Of a stretch of 12,158 nt of DNA, positions 8,924 to 12,158 are shown one piece after another (position 1 is the first letter of the stretch; each line of letters opens with the position of its first letter). Source of the DNA: Streptomyces sp. NRRL B-24484 (GTDB taxonomy: Bacteria; Actinomycetota; Actinomycetes; Streptomycetales; Streptomycetaceae); assembly GCF_000717715.1 (NCBI RefSeq), contig NZ_JOAI01000085.1, positions 1 to 12,158 of the forward strand. The letters run 5' to 3'. The position numbers and the translations under genes were made by a program. The notes beneath the pieces were generated by a model, which was given only the letters and a program-made list of their open reading frames with translations, was not told the origin of the DNA and made no database searches.

Positions 8924-10636
8924 ATGGTGCCCGGCGACGGCAGTTGGGAAGACGAGCAGCGGTTGCTGGCCGCAGCGTTCGGAGGGCTGGCGGCCGGAGT
9001 GTTCATACTCGACGCGGACGGGCGGATCCTGGCGGTCAATCCGCGGGCCGAGGAGCTGCTGGGCCGCGGGGCGGCGGCGATGACGGGAGCGGATGCGCAC
9101 GGGTTGCTGCACCGGGGTCCCGAGGGTGCGGCCGTTCCGCGTGCGCAGTGTTCGCTGTTGGCAGTCGTGGAGACCGGGCGGCCGACCTGGGGCGCGAGCG
9201 ATGCCTTCCTGACCGGTGACGGCAGGGTCATGCCGGTGCGCTGGTCGGCGGCGCCCGTCATGGCCGGGGGCCGGCCGGTGGGCATGGCCGTGCTGTTCGC
9301 CGACGTTGCGGGAAGCAGTGCGCCCGTCGGGCCGGAGGCTGCCCAGGTGAGCCTCCTCAAGGACCTGACCGAACGGCTGACCCTCGTCGGCGCGATCACC
9401 GAGGTGCTCTCGGAAACACTGGACGTCGAGGAGGCGGTGGACCGGCTCGGTCCACTACTCGTCCCGGAGCTGGCGGACTGGGTGGCCGTGGATCTGCGGA
9501 CCCCCGACGGCGAGGTCCGCCGCGTGGCCGTTCTCGGTCCATCCGGGCGGGACTCCGCCCTTGAGGCGTGGCGGGGTCCGCTGCCACCGCCCACGGCCCT
9601 CTCACGTTCCGCGCTGGTGCGGGTGCTGCAAGGCGCGCAACCCCTCGTGCTCGGCACGCAGGAGATGGCCGAACCACCCGATGCCCCGCTTGCCGCGGTC
9701 CAAGCCGGGTTCCTGCGCGCGCTGGGCGCGACCTCCGCCGCCGTGGTTCCACTGAGCAGCGCCCGCGAGGTCACCGGGGCGATCACGGCGGTGCGCACCG
9801 GTGCGGGGCGTCCCTTCACCCAGGGCGAGCTCGCCCTGCTCGCCGACATCGGCCACCGGGCCGGGGTGGCCATCGACAACGCCCGCCTGTTCGGCGAACA
9901 GCGCGACATCGCGACCGCCATGCAGCACCACCTGCTGACCGAACTGCCGCGCGGTCCGGGCATGGAGCTGGCCGCCCGTTATCAGCCGGCTCCGGCCGGT
10001 TCGCGGGTCGGTGGCGACTGGTACGACGCCTTTCCGCTCAGCCTCGGCGCGACCGCACTGGTCATCGGCGACGTGATCGGACACGACCTCCAGGCCGCAG
10101 CCCGGATGGCCCAGCTCCGCAACATCCTGCGCACGCTGGCCTGGGACCGCCACGAAGAGCCGGCTGCCGTCGTCACGCGGCTCGACGACGCGATGACGAG
10201 TCTGACCGACATCCCCATGGCCACCATGGTCCTCGCCTACGCCGAGCAAACCCCGAAAGGGCCCTGGCGACTGCGCTGGACCAGCGCCGGACACCCGCCA
10301 CCCCTGCTGCTACCCGCCGCCGGAACACCGTCCCACAGCGGCGCCGCACACTACCTCGAGGCAGGCCAAGGACTCATCCTCGGAGCAGGCGGAGACCCCG
10401 AACGCCCCAATGGCACCGAAAACCTACCGGCAGGCTCGACACTGCTGCTGTTCACCGACGGACTCGTCGAAGCCCCCGGCACCGACCTCGACGCCGGCCT
10501 GGAAAGGCTGCGCCGCCACGCCGCCAGCATGGCGGCGCGCCCGTTGGAAGAATTCTGCGACCAGATCCTTCGAGCCGTACCACCCGGCAGTACCGATGAC
10601 ACAGCCCTCCTCGCGCTCCGAGTACCACCGAACTGA
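8924..10636 (+). CDS. PAS-GAF-SpoIIE protein phosphatase (RsbU-like)
   Basis: A 570-residue cytoplasmic sensor phosphatase. Residues about 12-128 form a PAS domain (GGLAAGVFILDADGRILAVN). Residues about 150-325 form a GAF domain (TERLTLVGAITEVLSETLDV, PELADWVAVDLR, LLADIGHRAGVAIDNARLFG). Residues about 330-568 form a PPM/SpoIIE phosphatase domain with VGGDWYDAF (Asp365 and Asp368), VIGDVIGHD (Asp383), LLLFTDGLVEA (Asp512) and STDDTALLAL (Asp558/559), so the metal-binding acidic residues are present. These enzymes dephosphorylate STAS antagonists to release sigma factors. The ATG at 8924 is the first start at a sensible distance from the PAS domain; its ribosome site is weak. No membrane segment is seen. 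The STAS protein at 6146 is a plausible but unproven substrate. Confidence 0.93.
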   Translation: MVPGDGSWEDEQRLLAAAFGGLAAGVFILDADGRILAVNPRAEELLGRGAAAMTGADAHGLLHRGPEGAAVPRAQCSLLAVVETGRPTWGASDAFLTGDGRVMPVRWSAAPVMAGGRPVGMAVLFADVAGSSAPVGPEAAQVSLLKDLTERLTLVGAITEVLSETLDVEEAVDRLGPLLVPELADWVAVDLRTPDGEVRRVAVLGPSGRDSALEAWRGPLPPPTALSRSALVRVLQGAQPLVLGTQEMAEPPDAPLAAVQAGFLRALGATSAAVVPLSSAREVTGAITAVRTGAGRPFTQGELALLADIGHRAGVAIDNARLFGEQRDIATAMQHHLLTELPRGPGMELAARYQPAPAGSRVGGDWYDAFPLSLGATALVIGDVIGHDLQAAARMAQLRNILRTLAWDRHEEPAAVVTRLDDAMTSLTDIPMATMVLAYAEQTPKGPWRLRWTSAGHPPPLLLPAAGTPSHSGAAHYLEAGQGLILGAGGDPERPNGTENLPAGSTLLLFTDGLVEAPGTDLDAGLERLRRHAASMAARPLEEFCDQILRAVPPGSTDDTALLALRVPPN

Positions 10637-11012
10637 ACAGCCCGGCCACAGTGCCGGACGCGTGCGGGAGCCGAACGGGGAGCCCCGCGGGTTGCCGGCG
10701 CACGGGTGCCGACAGCTCCTACCGAAGCCCGAGCCTGTCGGGCCCGGTAGGACATCGAGAGCGTCGACATCGGGAGGGCGAGCCGCCCCCGCCTCGCGGG
10801 TGCACGCGCCGAACGGTGGGGGATCCGGCACGGCCGCGGCCTGTGGTGCTCCCTCTGCCGTGTGATCATCCGGGCGCCCGGGTTTCACGAAACGACGCCG
10901 GCCGGCGCCGACCGCGACCTCGCACCGCGCCGTCACCGTGCCGGGCTCATCCGCCGATCGGCCACCCCCGCGCCGGGGCCGGGCCAGGTCCCGCCGGGAC
11001 GTCCCGACCGGT
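10637..11012. other. Non-coding stretch after the phosphatase gene
   Basis: Apart from a weak CCGGC/GCCGG hairpin (10642-10657) and the stem-loop at 10717-10752, I see no gene. Open frames on both strands are Arg/Pro/Gly-rich shadows without motifs. Two GACATCG direct repeats lie just after the stem-loop. Confidence 0.4.
10717..10752. terminator. Strong imperfect stem-loop downstream of the phosphatase gene
   Basis: The outer arms TCCTACCG (10717-10724) and CGGTAGGA (10745-10752) pair perfectly. After a small AA/C internal loop, the inner arms GCCCGA (10727-10732) and TCGGGC (10738-10743) pair around a 5-base loop: 14 pairs in 36 bases. It lies 80 bases after the phosphatase stop. No T-run follows, as is common for actinomycete terminators; another RNA role is possible. 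Confidence 0.5.
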
Positions 11013-11300
11013 TCAGAGGGTCCCGCCGTCGCGGGCCGGTGTGCCGCCTCATACGGCGGCGATGCGGTCGACGACGACCGGGCCGTGCCCATGCGGGGCC
11101 GCGGGCCGGTACGGGGCTGCAGGGCGCGTCGTCAGGATCGGTCCACTGCGACACGCAGCCGGACTGGGTGGTGGTCGAGACGGAAGGCGGGTGGGCCACC
11201 GACGTGTTCGGCAGCGTCGGTGAGCAATTCCACCGCCACACGCCCCGCCAGGAACGGCCGGTGTGCCAATGGCGGCGGGACCTCGACAGGCTGCGCGGCA
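11013..11300 (-). pseudogene. Decayed RsbW-like anti-sigma kinase (HATPase) gene
   Basis: Reading the minus strand, AGRVAVELLTDAAEHVGGPP matches the N-box of RsbW-type ATPases (ELVTNA..H), with Asp replacing the metal-binding Asn, and PAFRLDHHPVRLRVAV follows. One extra base near 11143 shifts the frame to TDPDDAPCSPVPARGP. An extra C in the CCCC run at 11094-11097 shifts it again to HGHGPVVVDRIAAV, the G-box region (GRGL.LVD.LA..WG). The two positions where this family has Trp are both TGA stops (11051-11049 and 11015-11013). The motif order, spacing and strand agree with one ancestral gene. The N-terminal part is not clearly preserved; the 5' limit given is approximate. It would have been the kinase of a partner-switching module. 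Confidence 0.65.
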
Positions 11301-11530
11301 CGACGATGTCGAAGCCGTGGAGCAGGTCGACCGGGAGGTGCAGTGCGAGCTCGGCCGGTACGTGGGAGCCGGTCACAGCCCGGCGGGAACTCGTCCGTGC
11401 CACCGCCACCCCCTCGACGCGGCTGTCGGCCGACGGCGCCGACCCGGGCAGACGGGGAACGGCGGGCGATCCGCTGCACGAAGGAGCCCACGGCCGTGGA
11501 GCGACGAGGACGGGGCCGTCCCCCGTGGGA
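11301..11530. other. Unassigned stretch, possibly the 5' part of the decayed kinase
   Basis: On the minus strand from a GTG near 11387, VTGSHVPAELALHLPVDLLH continuing GFDIVVPR has good codon bias but no recognised family and is out of frame with the kinase remnant. It may be the ancestral N-terminus or another remnant. Nothing else is supportable here. Confidence 0.3.
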
Positions 11531-11755
11531 TCAGAGTTTGTGCATGGGGGCGTACGGCGGGGTGATCCGCTCCTGTTGCGATCCGAAGTCGACGAGGACA
11601 GCGGTGTTGCTGTCGCCTTCGACGCCGATGACACGGCCGAGGCCGTAGGCGTCGTGGGTCACCCGGTCGCCGACGGCGAACCGCTTTTGCGGAGCTTCGG
11701 CCCGGGTCCTGAAGGGGCTGGTGGGCAGGGGACGACGAGCGGAATGGTCGGTCAT
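11531..11755 (-). CDS. Small PcrA/UvrD Tudor-like domain protein (74 aa)
   Basis: A 74-residue protein. After a basic, disordered N-terminus (residues 1-25), residues about 26-74 read FAVGDRVTHDAYGLGRVIGV, then EGDSNTAVLVDFGSQQERIT and YAPMHKL. This closely resembles the C-terminal Tudor-like domain of PcrA/UvrD helicases (VGD.V.H..FG.G.V..V......V.F...G.K.....YAP..KL), which contacts RNA polymerase in PcrA. CarD-like folds are related. As a stand-alone protein its role is unknown; an RNA polymerase- or nucleic acid-associated role is inferred. ATG 11755 is chosen because CATACT ends seven bases upstream, suggesting a leaderless transcript; no ribosome site is present. Confidence 0.8.
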   Translation of the reverse strand: MTDHSARRPLPTSPFRTRAEAPQKRFAVGDRVTHDAYGLGRVIGVEGDSNTAVLVDFGSQQERITPPYAPMHKL

Positions 11756-11768
11756 TTTTACAAGTATG
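11756..11768 (-). promoter_or_regulatory. Candidate leaderless -10 box of the Tudor-like gene
   Basis: On the minus strand CATACT (11768-11763) is followed by TGTAAAA and the ATG at 11755. The nine bases CATACTTGT are identical to those at the winged-helix gene start (5335-5343). No good -35 is visible. Confidence 0.4.
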
Positions 11769-11930
11769 CGCCGGCAAGCGGGCGGATGCGGCTGTTCGAA
11801 AAAACGTGATGCGGAGGGCCACGGCGGCCGTCCGCCCCGGGCGCAGTCCCGGAAATCGGAAGCGCGCACTGCCCGACCGGCACCTCCTGCAGAAGAGTGC
11901 CGCCAGCGGGGCGAAGCCGACGAACGGCAT

Positions 11931-11957
11931 CAACCAGCCTTTCCCTTTGGCTGGTTG
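11931..11957. terminator. 9-bp perfect stem-loop
   Basis: CAACCAGCC (11931-11939) and GGCTGGTTG (11949-11957) pair perfectly around a nine-base pyrimidine loop (tttcccttt). No T-run follows in either direction. It may be a terminator or an insulator between the minus-strand gene and the leader region to its right. The surrounding sequence, 11769-12040, holds no convincing gene. Confidence 0.45.
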
Positions 11958-12015
11958 GCGTGACCTCCAGCACGGTCCGGAAGCCGAGGACGAGACCTGC
12001 ACAAAACCTGGTGCG

Positions 12016-12053
12016 AAATTTTCACCCCACGGCACTCCTCGACCTGCTACAGT
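12016..12053 (+). promoter_or_regulatory. Candidate promoter of the leader RNA
   Basis: A -10-like TACAGT (12048-12053) would start transcription near 12060. No consensus -35 exists, but an A/T tract AAATTTT (12016-12022) lies just upstream of where a -35 hexamer would fall. That placement recalls WhiB7/WblC-dependent promoters; this link is speculative. Confidence 0.4.
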
Positions 12054-12078
12054 TATTTCAGTTGCAGTAGTGGTTCCC

Positions 12079-12102
12079 ATGAACTTTGTGTGCGCCTGCT
12101 GA
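12079..12102 (+). CDS. Seven-codon leader peptide MNFVCAC
   Basis: ATG 12079 starts the ORF Met-Asn-Phe-Val-Cys-Ala-Cys, ending at TGA 12100-12102. The three final sense codons TGC GCC TGC occupy exactly the 5' arm of the terminator stem, and the stop codon is the first loop bases. That overlap is what a ribosome-controlled attenuator requires: a ribosome on the last codons would block stem formation. Two Cys in the last three residues suggest sensing of cysteine or Cys-tRNA, or of general ribosome stalling. The ribosome site is weak (AGTGG at 12067-12072 region). Function is inferred from architecture only. Confidence 0.5.
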   Translation: MNFVCAC

Positions 12103-12126
12103 TGTATCGCAGGCGCATTTTTGTTT
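12091..12126 (+). terminator. Intrinsic terminator / attenuator
   Basis: TGCGCCTGC (12091-12099), a nine-base loop, GCAGGCGCA (12109-12117) and the tract TTTTTGTTT (12118-12126) form a textbook rho-independent terminator on the + strand, rare in such a GC-rich genome. CAGTAG (12065-12070) can pair with CTGCTG (12096-12101) with one G-U wobble and would compete with the stem, a possible antiterminator. No full-size gene on the + strand ends just before it, which favours a leader attenuator over an ordinary gene terminator. Confidence 0.85.
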
Positions 12127-12142
12127 CCCGGATCTCTCCGGG
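12127..12142 (+). other. Small tetraloop hairpin after the terminator
   Basis: CCCGGA (12127-12132), loop TCTC and TCCGGG (12137-12142) form a compact hairpin directly after the T-tract. It may protect or structure the read-through leader of a gene that begins beyond the window. Confidence 0.5.
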
Positions 12143-12158
12143 TGGGTGCTCCGCGGCG

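Noticed and set aside
8554..9963. Long minus-strand open frame opposite the phosphatase.
   Set aside because: Ser/Ala/Arg-rich shadow with no motifs; only its last part, beyond 8553, carries the toxin-antitoxin relic.
11021..11051. Idea that TGA is read as Trp in the kinase relic.
   Set aside because: Other genes here use TGA as an ordinary stop and the relic also has frameshifts, so simple decay is the better explanation.
10862..11809. Plus-strand open frame of about 315 codons covering the kinase relic and Tudor-like gene.
   Set aside because: Mixed composition and no motifs; recognisable families lie on the minus strand.
11758..11973. Minus-strand 71-codon ORF.
   Set aside because: Poor third-position bias, contains the 11931-11957 hairpin and covers the promoter of the Tudor-like gene.

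Overview
The window is very GC-rich, with strongly G/C-biased third codon positions, GTG and ATG starts, compact overlapping genes and families typical of actinomycetes: a MmyB-like XRE regulator, DUF5994, and STAS, SpoIIE-phosphatase and HATPase signalling proteins. It reads as Streptomyces or a close relative. Several genes are broken and the coding density is uneven, which suggests an accessory or decaying chromosomal region. No rRNA, tRNA, CRISPR array or intact transposase was seen.

Layout. (1) Positions 1-770, + strand: the 3' end of an unknown gene, a 74-aa coiled-coil-like protein and a frameshifted unknown gene, linked by overlapping stop/start codons. (2) 849-5059: a redox island. 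A MmyB-like XRE regulator (- strand) diverges from an SDR oxidoreductase, followed on the + strand by an aldo/keto reductase, a frameshifted carboxymuconolactone-decarboxylase-like gene and a second aldo/keto reductase. This is a common actinomycete arrangement of one regulator controlling several small-molecule oxidoreductases. (3) 5308-6627: a winged-helix regulator with an apparently leaderless promoter, an 89-aa unknown protein and a STAS-domain anti-sigma antagonist, then a short coding-looking remnant. (4) 6628-8230: a gene-poor stretch opening with a 19-bp palindrome, then a DUF5994 gene (-) divergent from a two-CBS-domain protein (+). (5) 8290-8553 (-): remains of a Phd/YefM antitoxin and RelE/ParE toxin pair. 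(6) 8924-10636 (+): a PAS-GAF-SpoIIE phosphatase of the RsbU type. (7) 10637-11755: a strong stem-loop, the decayed carcass of an RsbW-like anti-sigma kinase (-), and an intact 74-aa protein resembling the PcrA/UvrD C-terminal Tudor domain (-). (8) 11756-12158: regulatory DNA ending in what looks like a complete attenuator. It has a promoter, a seven-codon leader ORF (MNFVCAC), and an intrinsic terminator whose 5' arm is formed exactly by the last three sense codons. The controlled gene would begin beyond the right edge.

How the parts may work together. STAS antagonist, SpoIIE phosphatase and RsbW-like kinase are the three components of a partner-switching system. Here the first two are intact and the kinase is degenerate, so the survivors probably act with partners elsewhere in the genome. 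The attenuator at the right end is the most interesting non-coding element. The repeated single-base frameshifts, several of them compensating pairs, mean either real pseudogenisation or an error-prone assembly. That should be settled before building on any of the broken genes.
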